A DNA stretch of 64,000 bases from the NCBI RefSeq assembly GCF_047730175.1, contig NZ_CP159833.1, forward strand, positions 1,612,001 through 1,676,000, written 5' to 3'. Each line of letters begins with the position of its first letter. Positions within the stretch are counted from its first letter, which is position 1. The DNA is from Marifrigoribacter sp047730175. GTDB lineage: Bacteria > Bacteroidota > Bacteroidia > Flavobacteriales > Flavobacteriaceae. Positions 43,752 to 53,801 of this stretch are shown here, one piece after another. A model generated the notes under the pieces. It saw only the letters and a program-made list of their open reading frames with translations, searched no databases and had not been told where the DNA came from. The position numbers and the translations under genes were made by a program.

Positions 43752-45062
43752 TTAGCGTAATTGATCAACAAAATCAACTACAGCAGAATGCGTAATAGTA
43801 TGGGATTTAAAATGCTCAACTGTTTTTTCTTTTTCTGATGGATTTGCATCCATCTGATTTAAAATATTCATAAGATGCATTTTCATATGTCCTTTTTGAA
43901 TTCCAGTGGTAACCAAAGATCGTATCGCAGCAAAATTTTGAGCCAATCCAGCTACAGCAACTATTTGCATTAATTGTGCAGCAGAAGGTTTTTGTAATAT
44001 GGAGAGTGCAAATTTCACTAAGGGATGTAAGGATGTTAATCCGCCAACCGTTCCTAATGCTAAAGGGATTTCAATCCAAAAAGTGAAAATTCCATCTTCT
44101 ATTGTAGCATGAGTTAAACTAGAATAATGTCCCTCTTTCGATGCGTAGGCATGAACCCCAGCTTCTACAGCTCTAAAATCATTTCCTGTAGCTAGAACTA
44201 AAGCATCAATACCGTTCATTATACCCTTATTATGCGTAACGGCACGTCTAGGTTCTGTTTTCGCAATGTCTATAGCTCTTAAAAATTTATCAGCAAATAA
44301 TTGTCCCTCTATTTCTGAAGTAGAAAGTTGTGAAACAGGACATTCTACTTTTGCACGAACTAAGCATTCGGGAACATAATTAGATAAAATACTTAATGCT
44401 ATTTCAGGAAAAGAGGAAGAATCTTTAAATGCTTGATGTTCTTTGGCTAGATTTTCAAAGGTTTTAGCTATTTCTTCTAGGCATGTATTTATAAAATTAG
44501 CGCCCATTGCATCTTTAGTTTCAAAAGTGCAATGAAGTTGATAATAGCCTTCCAATTTTTCAGAAGAATTAACCAATGAGATCTCTAATAATCCGCCACC
44601 TCGTTTTTTCATATTCTCCTCAATCGAAGAAATGGATGCTATAAGAAGTGCTTTTACTTCAGAAAAGAAATTTAAAATTAAGGCACTCGTTCCGAAGTAA
44701 TTAATGTGTACTTGTCCGTTTTTAATTGTTGAAATGACTTCAGCTTTAAATCCTCCTTTGTCTAACCAAAATTTTGCGGCATTACTAGCGGCAGCAACAA
44801 CAGAGCTTTCTTCAATTACCATAGGCAATGTGTAAAGCTGGTCATTTATTAAAAAATTGGGAGCGATACCAAAGGGCAGATAATAATTTGTGATGGTATT
44901 TTCTATGAAGTCATCATGTAATTTCTGAAGTTTTGGATTACTATTCCAATATTGACTTAAGGTAGAAACCGCAGTTGCATCATTTGCTAAATAGGTATCT
45001 GCTAGCCATTGTATTTTTTCTTCTTTTGTTTTTTTTGAAAATCCTAAAACCGCTTTCACCAT
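43752..45062 (-). CDS. Class II hydroxymethylglutaryl-CoA reductase
   Basis: A 436-residue enzyme from ATG 45062. Class II landmarks: ENTITNYYLPFGIAPNFLIN (catalytic Glu), HNKGIMNGIDALVLATGNDFRAVEAG (Lys and Asp) and IQKGHMKMHLMNIL (catalytic His). It converts HMG-CoA to mevalonate, though the class was first described in degradation. A longer frame beginning TTG at 45086 is rejected because the TATCTTTG promoter element lies at 45084-45091. Forms an operon with the GHMP kinase; divergent from the DPP4 gene. Confidence 0.92.
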   Translation of the reverse strand: MVKAVLGFSKKTKEEKIQWLADTYLANDATAVSTLSQYWNSNPKLQKLHDDFIENTITNYYLPFGIAPNFLINDQLYTLPMVIEESSVVAAASNAAKFWLDKGGFKAEVISTIKNGQVHINYFGTSALILNFFSEVKALLIASISSIEENMKKRGGGLLEISLVNSSEKLEGYYQLHCTFETKDAMGANFINTCLEEIAKTFENLAKEHQAFKDSSSFPEIALSILSNYVPECLVRAKVECPVSQLSTSEIEGQLFADKFLRAIDIAKTEPRRAVTHNKGIMNGIDALVLATGNDFRAVEAGVHAYASKEGHYSSLTHATIEDGIFTFWIEIPLALGTVGGLTSLHPLVKFALSILQKPSAAQLMQIVAVAGLAQNFAAIRSLVTTGIQKGHMKMHLMNILNQMDANPSEKEKTVEHFKSHTITHSAVVDFVDQLR

Positions 45063-45083
45063 ATAATTAAAAACTTGAAGTAA

Positions 45084-45091
45084 CAAAGATA
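45084..45091 (-). promoter_or_regulatory. -7 element of the HMG-CoA reductase operon
   Basis: Minus strand TATCTTTG (TAnnTTTG), 22 bp before ATG 45062. It fixes that start. Confidence 0.6.
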
Positions 45092-45230
45092 AGATTTCAA
45101 TTTAGAAATCTAATTCGAGATTCTTTATATTACATGAAATTAACCTTATAGCTGTGCGCTATTTAACAAGAAATAGACCCTTTTTTCACGATTTTTTTTG
45201 TAAACTTGGCATATTAAAAAATTAATCGCA

Positions 45231-47447
45231 TTGAAGAATTTGCTTCCCAAAGGAATATTATTGTTGTTTATTACAGTAATTACTACTATTTCTGCACAAC
45301 AAAAAGACATTACATTAGAAGATATTTGGTCCAATGGGACCTTTAGAACAGAGCGGTTAGACGCTCTTCGTTCTTTAAATAATGGTGCTGAATATTCCGT
45401 CTTGAACTTTGATCGTTCTAATCGATCATCATCTATCGATGTGTATGATTATAAAAGTGGGGATAAAATAAAAACCTTATTCGATTCGGGATCTGTAAAA
45501 AGATTCGATTTAATTTATACGTACGAGTTTAGTACCGATGAGAGTAAATTGTTATTAGCAACAGAATTAGATCAAATTTATAGAAGATCTTCAGAAGGCA
45601 CTTATTTTGTGTACGATATAAATTCAAAAGAGCTTACACTAGTTTCAACAGATAAAATTCAAGAGCCAACCTTTAGCCCGGACGGTACTAAAATAGCATA
45701 TGGTTTTCAAAATAATCTATATGTAAAAGAGCTAAGCTCTGGATCAGTTAAACAAATTACAAAAGATGGAGCAAAGAACAGAATCATTAATGGAATTACT
45801 GATTGGGTTTACGAAGAAGAGTTTGGTTTTGTAAGAGCGTTCGATTGGAATAAGAATAGTGATAAAATAGCATTCATTCGTTTTGATGAAACAAATGTCC
45901 CTCAATATTCTATGGATATTATGGGTCAAGAACTATATCCATCTCAGCAGGTTTTTAAATACCCTAAAGCTGGAGAAGAAAATGCAAAGGTCTCTCTTCA
46001 TCTTTATGATCTAGCAAAGGAATCGATTTCTAACATTGACTTATCTAGCTATAATAATTATTATATGCCGCGTATTAAGTGGACAAGTGATGCAGCTGTA
46101 TTAAGTGTTCAATTAATGAATAGACATCAAAACACATTAGACCTGGTTTTTGTGAATGCTTCGGAAGAAACTTCAGAATTAATTCTTCAAGAAACAGATA
46201 ATGCCTATGTGGATGTTAGAGATGATTTAACTTTTTTAAATAACAATAGTTTTATTTGGACTAGTGAAAAAAGTGGATGGAATCATATTTACCAATACGA
46301 TAAAACAGGAACACTTAAAAATCAGATAACCAATGGAAGTTGGGAAGTAACAAGCTATTATGGTTTCGATGAAAATACAGGACGTATTTATTATCAAAGT
46401 ACTGAAAATGGAAGCATTAATAGAGATGTGTATTCAGTATTAAAATCGGGAAAAAATAAAGTTAGATTATCTGAAGGAACAGGATCTAACAGGGCTTCAT
46501 TCAGTAAAGATTTCACCTATTACATCAATACTTTTTCTAATGCTGAAACTCCAAATGTGTTTACACTACATAAAGCAAAAACAGGAAAATTATTAAGAGA
46601 AATTAAAAATAATGAGGCTGTAAAGAACAAACTAAAAGGATATAAAGTTTCACCAAAAGAATTTTCTACCATTGCCATTAATGGGTTTGATTTAAATATG
46701 TATATGATTAAACCATTGGATTTCGACCCAAATAAAGAATATCCAATGTTCATGTATCAATACTCAGGGCCTGGATCTCAAAATGTTTCAAACAGCTGGG
46801 GAGGTTCAAATGATTATTGGCATCAAATGCTAGCTCAAGAAGGATATATTGTGGTATGTGTAGATGGAAGAGGAACTGGTTATAAAGGTAGAGATTTCAA
46901 AAAAATGACTCAAAAAGAGTTAGGTAAATTCGAAGTTGAAGATCAAGTTTCAGCAGCAAAAAAGCTAGGTGAATTGCCTTATATAGATAAAAATAGAATA
47001 GGTATTTGGGGTTGGAGTTATGGAGGTTTTATGTCTTCTAATTGTTTGTTTCAAGGCGCAGATACATTTTCAATGGCAATAGCTGTGGCTCCTGTAAGTA
47101 GCTGGCGTTTTTATGATACAATTTATACGGAAAGATATATGCAAACTCCACAAGAGAATGCAACAGGATACGATAATAATTCTCCAATAAGTCATGTAGA
47201 TAAACTTAAAGGAGATTTTTTATTGGTTCATGGAAGTGGTGACGATAATGTACATTTACAAAATACAATGCGCTTAGCGGAAGCATTAATTCAAGCAAAT
47301 AAGCAATTTGAATGGGCTGTATATCCAGATAAAAATCATGGGATTTATGGTGGAAATACTCGATTACACCTTTTTAATAAAATGACTAATTTTATCAGGG
47401 AATCTTTAGGGACAGCAAAAAATAACCATATCGAAATTAAAAACTAA
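45231..47447 (+). CDS. Dipeptidyl peptidase IV (S9B)
   Basis: A 738-residue serine peptidase with TTG start and Sec signal (ending near TTISAQQ). The N-terminal beta-propeller includes DWVYEEEFGFVRAFDWN, holding the Glu pair that binds the free N-terminus. The alpha/beta-hydrolase domain has GWSYGGF (S596), GSGDDNVHL (D671) and KNHGIYGG (H703) as the triad. It removes X-Pro/X-Ala dipeptides in the periplasm. It is followed 29 bp later by two peptide transporter genes, making a digest-and-import cassette. A near-consensus TAAACTTG lies at 45201-45208. Confidence 0.94.
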   Translation: MKNLLPKGILLLFITVITTISAQQKDITLEDIWSNGTFRTERLDALRSLNNGAEYSVLNFDRSNRSSSIDVYDYKSGDKIKTLFDSGSVKRFDLIYTYEFSTDESKLLLATELDQIYRRSSEGTYFVYDINSKELTLVSTDKIQEPTFSPDGTKIAYGFQNNLYVKELSSGSVKQITKDGAKNRIINGITDWVYEEEFGFVRAFDWNKNSDKIAFIRFDETNVPQYSMDIMGQELYPSQQVFKYPKAGEENAKVSLHLYDLAKESISNIDLSSYNNYYMPRIKWTSDAAVLSVQLMNRHQNTLDLVFVNASEETSELILQETDNAYVDVRDDLTFLNNNSFIWTSEKSGWNHIYQYDKTGTLKNQITNGSWEVTSYYGFDENTGRIYYQSTENGSINRDVYSVLKSGKNKVRLSEGTGSNRASFSKDFTYYINTFSNAETPNVFTLHKAKTGKLLREIKNNEAVKNKLKGYKVSPKEFSTIAINGFDLNMYMIKPLDFDPNKEYPMFMYQYSGPGSQNVSNSWGGSNDYWHQMLAQEGYIVVCVDGRGTGYKGRDFKKMTQKELGKFEVEDQVSAAKKLGELPYIDKNRIGIWGWSYGGFMSSNCLFQGADTFSMAIAVAPVSSWRFYDTIYTERYMQTPQENATGYDNNSPISHVDKLKGDFLLVHGSGDDNVHLQNTMRLAEALIQANKQFEWAVYPDKNHGIYGGNTRLHLFNKMTNFIRESLGTAKNNHIEIKN

Positions 47448-47476
47448 GAAACGAATACTAACTAATATTTAAAAAT

Positions 47477-48868
47477 ATGTCAACTACAATACAAAATAAA
47501 CAGAAAGAATTATTTGGACATCCAGTAGGATTATATGTTCTTTTCTTCACTGAAATGTGGGAGCGTTTTTCTTATTATGGAATGAGAGCAATTTTAGTTT
47601 TATACTTAGTTACTCAAACGGATGTTGAAAATGCAGGTTTAGGATGGACCAATGGAGATGCTTTGGCATTATACGGATGGTATACAATGATGGTATATGT
47701 GATGTCTATTCCAGGTGGTATTATAGCAGATAAGTTGTTAGGACAAAAAAAATCTGTGCTAGTAGGTGGTGTATTATTGCTTTTTGGCCATAGTATTTTA
47801 GCCGTTGAAACTATGTGGGCATTTTACACAGGACTTGTTTTAATAGTTTGTGGAGTTGGAATGCTAAAACCTAATATATCTACTATGGTAGGTGGATTAT
47901 ACAAAAAAGGTGATATAAGAAGAGATAAAGGGTTTACTATATTTTATATAGGAATTAATTTAGGAGCCTTTTTGTCAAGTTTAATCGTTGGATATGTAGG
48001 TGAAGTTTATGGATGGCATTATGGTTTTGGACTTGCAGGAATAGGAATGTTTTTAGGAATTGTACAATATGTTATTGGTCAAAAACATTTAGCAGATGTT
48101 GGTAATTTTCTTGGTGCTTCTAAAAATGAAGAAGAAAAGGCCTTGTTAAAGAAACCCCTTACCAAAATCGAAAAAGATAGAGTTGTCGTTTTATTAATAT
48201 CCTTTTTATTAGTGATTGTATTCTGGGGAGCCTTTGAGCAAGCCGGTGGATTAATGAATATATACACCATGGAGAAAACTGATAGAATGTTAATGGGATG
48301 GTTAGTTCCAGCATCATGGTTTCAATCATTAAATGCAATGTTTATTATTTTCTTAGGAACGACAGTTGCCTTATTTTGGGCTAAACGAAAGTTAAAAGGG
48401 AAAGTGTCTACTTCATTATTTAAAATGATTATTGGACTTATTATAATGGGAACAGGGTTCTTTTTTATGACAGGAGCTACTGCTCAATTTGAAGCTACTG
48501 GAACATCTGCAATGTATTGGTTAGTATTAGCTTATTTATTCCATACCATAGGGGAATTATGTCTTTCACCTGTTGCTTTGTCATTTGTTACAAAATTATC
48601 GCCTGTAAAATATGCATCAATAATGATGGGTGTTTATTTCGCAATGACTGGATTTGGTAGTAAGCTTGCGGGGTTGTTAGGACAATGGTCCGAAAGCCTT
48701 GGAGAATATACAATTTTCACAGGGATTGCTGTTTTTTGTGTAGTATTAGGTGGTTTAGTTTTACTTATAAGAAAAAAGTTAGAAGGATTAACTCATGGAA
48801 TTGAAGATGAGGAAAAAGAAATGAATTACGATGAAGCTGAAGGATTCGAATTAGCAGATAAACAATAA
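47477..48868 (+). CDS. POT family di/tripeptide:proton symporter (compact)
   Basis: A 463-residue MFS protein of the POT/PTR2 family. The helix 1 signature FFTEMWERFSYYGMRAIL contains ExxERFxYYG, essential for proton coupling; later, GGIIADKLLGQKK and FTIFYIGINLGAFLSSLI (PTR2 signature) are seen, and the helix 10 region has FHTIGELCLSPVALSF. About 12-14 membrane spans. It lies between the DPP4 gene and a second, larger POT gene, and would import the released peptides. Confidence 0.93.
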   Translation: MSTTIQNKQKELFGHPVGLYVLFFTEMWERFSYYGMRAILVLYLVTQTDVENAGLGWTNGDALALYGWYTMMVYVMSIPGGIIADKLLGQKKSVLVGGVLLLFGHSILAVETMWAFYTGLVLIVCGVGMLKPNISTMVGGLYKKGDIRRDKGFTIFYIGINLGAFLSSLIVGYVGEVYGWHYGFGLAGIGMFLGIVQYVIGQKHLADVGNFLGASKNEEEKALLKKPLTKIEKDRVVVLLISFLLVIVFWGAFEQAGGLMNIYTMEKTDRMLMGWLVPASWFQSLNAMFIIFLGTTVALFWAKRKLKGKVSTSLFKMIIGLIIMGTGFFFMTGATAQFEATGTSAMYWLVLAYLFHTIGELCLSPVALSFVTKLSPVKYASIMMGVYFAMTGFGSKLAGLLGQWSESLGEYTIFTGIAVFCVVLGGLVLLIRKKLEGLTHGIEDEEKEMNYDEAEGFELADKQ

Positions 48869-48881
48869 ATAATTTATTAAA

Positions 48882-48914
48882 CCTTACAGTTTTTAAAACT
48901 GTGAGGCTTTTTTA
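48882..48914 (+). terminator. Terminator between the two POT genes
   Basis: CCTTACAG / CTGTGAGG stem (one G-T pair) with a 9-nt loop and a run of T. It may reduce rather than end read-through, as the second POT gene begins 21 bp later. Confidence 0.75.
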
Positions 48915-48934
48915 TAAACCATCAAAAATATATT

Positions 48935-51058
48935 ATGAATACAGACGTAGAGAATTTATTTAAGGACAAAGTATTAAGTCATCCAGCAGGACTTTTTGTG
49001 TTATTTTTTACTGAAATGTGGGAACGTTTTTCCTTTTATGGAATGCGTGTTCTTTTAGTAAACTTTTTAACCATGGCTGTAATTGGATATAACCCTGGTT
49101 GGGAATGGACAGCCGCTAATGCAGGAGCTCTATTTGGTACGTATGCAGGTCTTTTATATTTAACTCCAATCCTTGGAGGTCTTATCGCAGATAAATTTAC
49201 AGGATATCGTTGGGCAGTTGTTATTGGTGCTTTGATAATGACGCTAGGTCATGCCTCTATGGCATTTGAAACAGAAGCTTCACTCTATATTGGTTTAGCA
49301 TTGTTGGTTATTGGAACTGGTTTCTTTAAACCAAATATAACTTCTATTATTTCTGAAATGTATAAGAAAAATCCAGAAAAAAAAGATGGTGCATATACCA
49401 TTTTTTATATGGGGGTTAATGCAGGAGCTTTCTTTGGAATGATGCTTTGTGGTTATATTGCTGAAAGAATTGGATGGAGTTATGGTTTTGGATTGGCTGG
49501 TATCTTTATGTTACTCGGAACGATACAATTCTGGCTATCAAAACCTTTATTTGGAAAAATAGGAGCAAAACCTTCAGAAATACATGAAGTAGAATTACCT
49601 CAAAATATTAATGAAGAAAGCTTTGTACCTAATATGGATGGTTCAGATGAAAAACCAAACCCATTTACGTTGAGAGATAAGGTTCTAATTGCAATTACTG
49701 CTATTATTGGATTGGCATTTTTAATTAATGATCCTCTTTCAAAAATTGCAAATATTAACCTGTTTCCTTTCGAATTATTTGGTTTGTCAGGACAAGTAGT
49801 TACGGTACTTATTGGTTTAGCATTATTTTTAGTTTTAGTAATTGGAAGAATTTCAAGATACAGTAAGGTTGTAAGAGATAGAATGATTGCTTTTGTGATT
49901 TTTGCCTTTTTCACTGTGTTTTTCTGGTTGTCTTTTGAACAAGGAGCAACCTCTTTAATATTGTTTGCTAGAGATAGTGTAGATAGAATTTTAGTTGGTA
50001 ATTCTGCAATTGCTTTTAACATTGTAAATGCACTTCTAACGATAGTTCCATTGGCTTTTATCACTTGGGTTTTAATTTTGTTATGGAAAAAAACTTATAA
50101 TAAAATCCCAGGGTCTAATATTGTTTTGGCCATATGCTTCTTATTTATGTGGGGATTAGCTGGTTGGATGCTTAACAGAGATTTAAATACAACGGCTTAC
50201 GATGTTACTTATCAAGCTTATGAGGTTCCTACAATGGATAGTGAAACTGGAAAGCAAAAAGTAAACGAAAGTGGAGACTTAGTTTTTGATTATCCTGCAA
50301 TTACAACTTCTATGGACGTTAGTACTCCTGAGTATAATATTATAGATAGAAAAATAACAATTGGAGAGCCATTTGTAGATTTTAAAGCGGGCCAAGAGGT
50401 TCAGCTAATTAATAAAGATAAAGACGGAACATTGTTTAACTTTATTACTACGCCCGAAAAATTAAATGAATTAACACAGAGAGGAAAAGATTTAAATAAA
50501 GATAATGGTATAGTTAAAGCAACTATTTCAAGTGTAAAAGATAACTGGGTAGAAATTACAGTTTCATGGTTTAGTATCTTAAATTCATTCTTTATTATAG
50601 TTTTTGCATCATTTTTCTCAAAATGGTTTGAAAGTAAATATAATCCTTCTGCAGCAGCAAAATATGCACTAGGTTTAATTATTATGTCTATGGGCTTTGG
50701 GTTACTCGCTTTTGGATCTTATGGTGTCGTAGATGGTGTAAAAGTAAGTATGGTTTGGTTAATATTAGCATATTTATTCCATACGTTAGGAGAGTTGAGC
50801 TTATCTCCTGTTGGATTGTCCTATGTTTCTAAGTTAGTACCCGCCAGAATGATAGCTTTAATGTTTGGTATGTGGTATTTAGCAATAGCAATTGGAAATA
50901 AATTAGCGGCTATCTTTGGTGGTCAAATAGAAAATATTACGGAGCAGTATTCACTTTCAACTTTCTTCTTAATTTTTACTATTGTTCCAGCTGTAGCTGG
51001 TTTATTAGTGCTAGCATTAAATCCAGTATTAAAGAAATTAATGCATGGAGTGAGGTAA
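48935..51058 (+). CDS. POT family peptide symporter with large hydrophilic insert
   Basis: A 707-residue POT/PTR2 protein, about 245 residues longer than its neighbour. It shares FFTEMWERFSFYGMRVLL, AYTIFYMGVNAGAFFGMM and FHTLGELSLSPVGLSYVSKL. The extra length is two additional helices in the central linker (about 250-310) and a polar insert of about 120 residues (roughly 415-535: VTYQAYEVPTMDSETGKQK ... SSVKDNWVEITV) between late membrane helices, which should face one side of the membrane as a folded domain. Likely imports peptides; the insert's role is unknown. Confidence 0.9.
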   Translation: MNTDVENLFKDKVLSHPAGLFVLFFTEMWERFSFYGMRVLLVNFLTMAVIGYNPGWEWTAANAGALFGTYAGLLYLTPILGGLIADKFTGYRWAVVIGALIMTLGHASMAFETEASLYIGLALLVIGTGFFKPNITSIISEMYKKNPEKKDGAYTIFYMGVNAGAFFGMMLCGYIAERIGWSYGFGLAGIFMLLGTIQFWLSKPLFGKIGAKPSEIHEVELPQNINEESFVPNMDGSDEKPNPFTLRDKVLIAITAIIGLAFLINDPLSKIANINLFPFELFGLSGQVVTVLIGLALFLVLVIGRISRYSKVVRDRMIAFVIFAFFTVFFWLSFEQGATSLILFARDSVDRILVGNSAIAFNIVNALLTIVPLAFITWVLILLWKKTYNKIPGSNIVLAICFLFMWGLAGWMLNRDLNTTAYDVTYQAYEVPTMDSETGKQKVNESGDLVFDYPAITTSMDVSTPEYNIIDRKITIGEPFVDFKAGQEVQLINKDKDGTLFNFITTPEKLNELTQRGKDLNKDNGIVKATISSVKDNWVEITVSWFSILNSFFIIVFASFFSKWFESKYNPSAAAKYALGLIIMSMGFGLLAFGSYGVVDGVKVSMVWLILAYLFHTLGELSLSPVGLSYVSKLVPARMIALMFGMWYLAIAIGNKLAAIFGGQIENITEQYSLSTFFLIFTIVPAVAGLLVLALNPVLKKLMHGVR

Positions 51059-51085
51059 ATGTTAAAAATTAATTAATAATATACT

Positions 51086-51110
51086 AAACGCTCCCTTTGG
51101 AGCGTTTTTT
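51086..51110 (+). terminator. Terminator after the second POT gene
   Basis: AAACGCTCC / GGAGCGTTT stem, CTTT loop, T run. Confidence 0.9.
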
Positions 51111-51159
51111 ATGCGATAACATGGAATAGTTTGTGAAGGATAATAATAAACGAGCAACA

Positions 51160-51699
51160 ATGAAAAAGTTTTTACTTTTAGCGATAATACTCTTGGGGCT
51201 AACTCAAGTAAATGCACAGGACAAGATTAAATGGATGTCTATGAACGACGCTCTTGCAGCTCAAAAAGAGCATCCAAAAAAGATTTTCATGGATGTCTAT
51301 ACTGTTTGGTGTGGTCCCTGTAAAATGTTAGATAAAAACACATTTAGCGATAAAAATGTAATCAAATTTATCAATGAAAATTATTATGCTGTAAAATTTA
51401 ATGCTGAAGGAACAGAAGAAATTACTTACCTAGATTTTACCTATACCAATCCAAATTATAGAGTGGGTAGAAAAGGTAAAAATACAACCCATTTTTTAGC
51501 GGATGCTTTGCGACTTAATGGGTATCCGAGTTTAGTTTTCTTTAAAGAAGATAGTGAGTTAATTCAAGCATTGCCAGGATATAGAACTCCAAAGCAATTA
51601 GAGATTTATCTAAAAATGATTGCTAATAATGATTACCTAGAATTAACTACTACGGAAGCTTGGCAAGAATATCAAGAAAACTTTAAAAGTACTTTTTAA
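51160..51699 (+). CDS. Exported thioredoxin-family protein
   Basis: A 179-residue protein from ATG 51160; the GTG at 51133 would place nine extra residues before a normal Sec signal (MKKFLLLAIILLGLTQVNAQ). The active site is TVWCGPCKMLD, i.e. a CGPC thioredoxin-like motif, in a DUF255/thioredoxin_7-like layout (KKIFMDVYTVWCGPCKML, FINENYYAVKFNAEG, NGYPSLVFFKED). Probably a periplasmic thiol-disulfide protein. Separate from the POT genes by a terminator; convergent with comEC. Confidence 0.88.
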   Translation: MKKFLLLAIILLGLTQVNAQDKIKWMSMNDALAAQKEHPKKIFMDVYTVWCGPCKMLDKNTFSDKNVIKFINENYYAVKFNAEGTEEITYLDFTYTNPNYRVGRKGKNTTHFLADALRLNGYPSLVFFKEDSELIQALPGYRTPKQLEIYLKMIANNDYLELTTTEAWQEYQENFKSTF

Positions 51700-51703
51700 T
51701 TAT

Positions 51704-53746
51704 TTACTCAAAAATAAAAGCACCTTTTTTACTGATATCATAAAAAGGTATTTTTCTTGTCATACACGTTTTTTCCCATTGCTTTTTTAAATAAGGGTAA
51801 TTTGAACCATTTACTATAACTTGCTCAGGTTGCAAACTATCAATTATTCGATTTAAATTGATTTTTGGGCTTTCAATAAGTAATATAACATCTATTAGTT
51901 TAGATGTTGAGTATACTTCTAAGCTATCAATTATAAGAATTTTTTTATGATTGTAAGACCCTATTTTTGGCAACAATTGTTCTGAGTAGTTTTTTATGTT
52001 TTCTGAAACTCGATATCCTTTAATTGGATACTCGTTTTTATAATTTTTTAAGGTGTCATTGTTAAATACTTTTAAAGTATTTTTCTCTTTAAATCCAACA
52101 AGAGTCTTTCTGTTTTTGTTAAAAATAATCAATTGGTTTTGAGCCGTCTTTTTTGTATCCCAGATATTATTTCCTAGCACTAAAATAAAACTGACTAATA
52201 CATAGATTAGTTGCTGAGGGGTACTTTTTTTCCAATAAAGGACAGCGCAAATAATTAATATATATGAAGTGATTAATTTTCCTTCAGAAAAGAAAATGTC
52301 TTGAAGAATAAATTGATCTAGACCTGCTACCCAAGAAATAAAGGCATTCAGTAATTCGATTAAGTTATTATAAAGGATAGCTATACTATCTGGTAGTATA
52401 TTACAGAGGGCTAAAACTATGATTAAAATACCTCCACCTAATATGATTCCTAAAAATGGAAGGACAATTAAATTAGTTAAAAAAGACATTCCAGGAAGTT
52501 GATGAAAATAAAAAACACTTAAAGGGATAATTCCTATTTGAGCTGAAAAAGTAACGGTTAAAATACTCCAAATAAGCTTATCAATATAAAACTTTGGGGC
52601 GTAGTATTGATACAATTTCGGCTGAATCCATAAAATGAAAAACACCGCTAAATAGCTCATTTGAAACCCAACATGAAATAACCATAATGGTTTTATTAGT
52701 AGTAGAAAAAAGTAAGAAAGAAACAAGGTGTTAAAAGAATTGCTGGGTCGTTCTAAACTTTGAGCTATCGCAAAAAATGAAAACATAGTCACTGCGCGAA
52801 CCACAGAAGGTGATAAGCCAGCAATGATGGCAAATCCCCATAAAAAAATAAGAATAAAAATTGATTTTAATAATTTTCCTTTGGGGAGTGGTTCTAAAAA
52901 ACGTAATAAAAACGCAATAATCATATACAATATTCCTACGTGTAATCCTGAAACTGCAAGGATGTGAATAGCGCCTGCCGCAGCATAATCTTTATATAAA
53001 TTTTTATCAATATCTCGTTTCTGCCCTAAAAGTAATGCCTGAATAATGGAAAGCTCATTTGGATTAAAAGCATGTGTTTTTAGCTTTGTGATAATATGAT
53101 TTCTAAAATTTTCAGCAACTCCTTTAAGTGTTGAGGCACCTTTTTTTCTGAATAGTATACTATTGTCAGAAGTTCTTATTTGATGATAAACACCTAATAA
53201 CTTCATGTACTTTGCGTAATTAAACTGATGTGGATTTAAGGGTGTTTTAATTTCTAATAGAGGCGAATAAATGTATAAATGATCATCAATTGTAGCAGTG
53301 ATTGAAGAATCTTTTTTAGGGATGTTTAGTAGTATTTTTCCTTTCGTTTTTATTCCATTAAGCGCTATGATTTCTGCAATATATTTTGAATTATAAAGAT
53401 CTGGTTTTAGGGCTTCTTTTATTTTTAATTCAGCAAGAAAGGAGTTATTTTTTATGGCTAAGGGATCTTCAATAAATTTTGAATAATGACTTTTTTGAAA
53501 TTCAGGTAGTTTTTTTTGAACCAAATAACCTCCTAGTAAATAGAAGCATAAGTAGGTTAACATTCCGAAGTAGAACGTTTGAAACAAATGTTTCCGAACA
53601 ATAATCCAACAAATACTTAATGAAACAAAACAGACAACTAATATCTTAAAATATGAAACTGAGCTGATTTGAAAACAATAAGCCGTAAGAATACCTAGAC
53701 TTAAAAAAATAGAAAATCGGATGATTGTGAAGTTTATAAACTTCAT
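51704..53746 (-). CDS. ComEC/Rec2 family DNA-uptake channel protein
   Basis: A 680-residue membrane protein. The N-terminal DUF4131/OB region is followed by the competence domain with AIHILAVSGLHVGILYMI, AGLSPSVVRAVTMFSFFAIAQ and many membrane helices. The C-terminal part, which in longer ComEC proteins is a metallo-beta-lactamase domain, keeps only a reduced version here (ending VILLIESPKINLNRIIDSLQ) and shows no HxHxDH metal motif. Length and reduced tail are what I expect for Flavobacteriaceae. Predicted to pass single-stranded DNA through the inner membrane. Confidence 0.9.
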   Translation of the reverse strand: MKFINFTIIRFSIFLSLGILTAYCFQISSVSYFKILVVCFVSLSICWIIVRKHLFQTFYFGMLTYLCFYLLGGYLVQKKLPEFQKSHYSKFIEDPLAIKNNSFLAELKIKEALKPDLYNSKYIAEIIALNGIKTKGKILLNIPKKDSSITATIDDHLYIYSPLLEIKTPLNPHQFNYAKYMKLLGVYHQIRTSDNSILFRKKGASTLKGVAENFRNHIITKLKTHAFNPNELSIIQALLLGQKRDIDKNLYKDYAAAGAIHILAVSGLHVGILYMIIAFLLRFLEPLPKGKLLKSIFILIFLWGFAIIAGLSPSVVRAVTMFSFFAIAQSLERPSNSFNTLFLSYFFLLLIKPLWLFHVGFQMSYLAVFFILWIQPKLYQYYAPKFYIDKLIWSILTVTFSAQIGIIPLSVFYFHQLPGMSFLTNLIVLPFLGIILGGGILIIVLALCNILPDSIAILYNNLIELLNAFISWVAGLDQFILQDIFFSEGKLITSYILIICAVLYWKKSTPQQLIYVLVSFILVLGNNIWDTKKTAQNQLIIFNKNRKTLVGFKEKNTLKVFNNDTLKNYKNEYPIKGYRVSENIKNYSEQLLPKIGSYNHKKILIIDSLEVYSTSKLIDVILLIESPKINLNRIIDSLQPEQVIVNGSNYPYLKKQWEKTCMTRKIPFYDISKKGAFIFE

Positions 53747-53801
53747 GAGTTGAATTATTGATTAATAAAACAACTGAGGAGTACAATAAATATACTATTT
53801 T

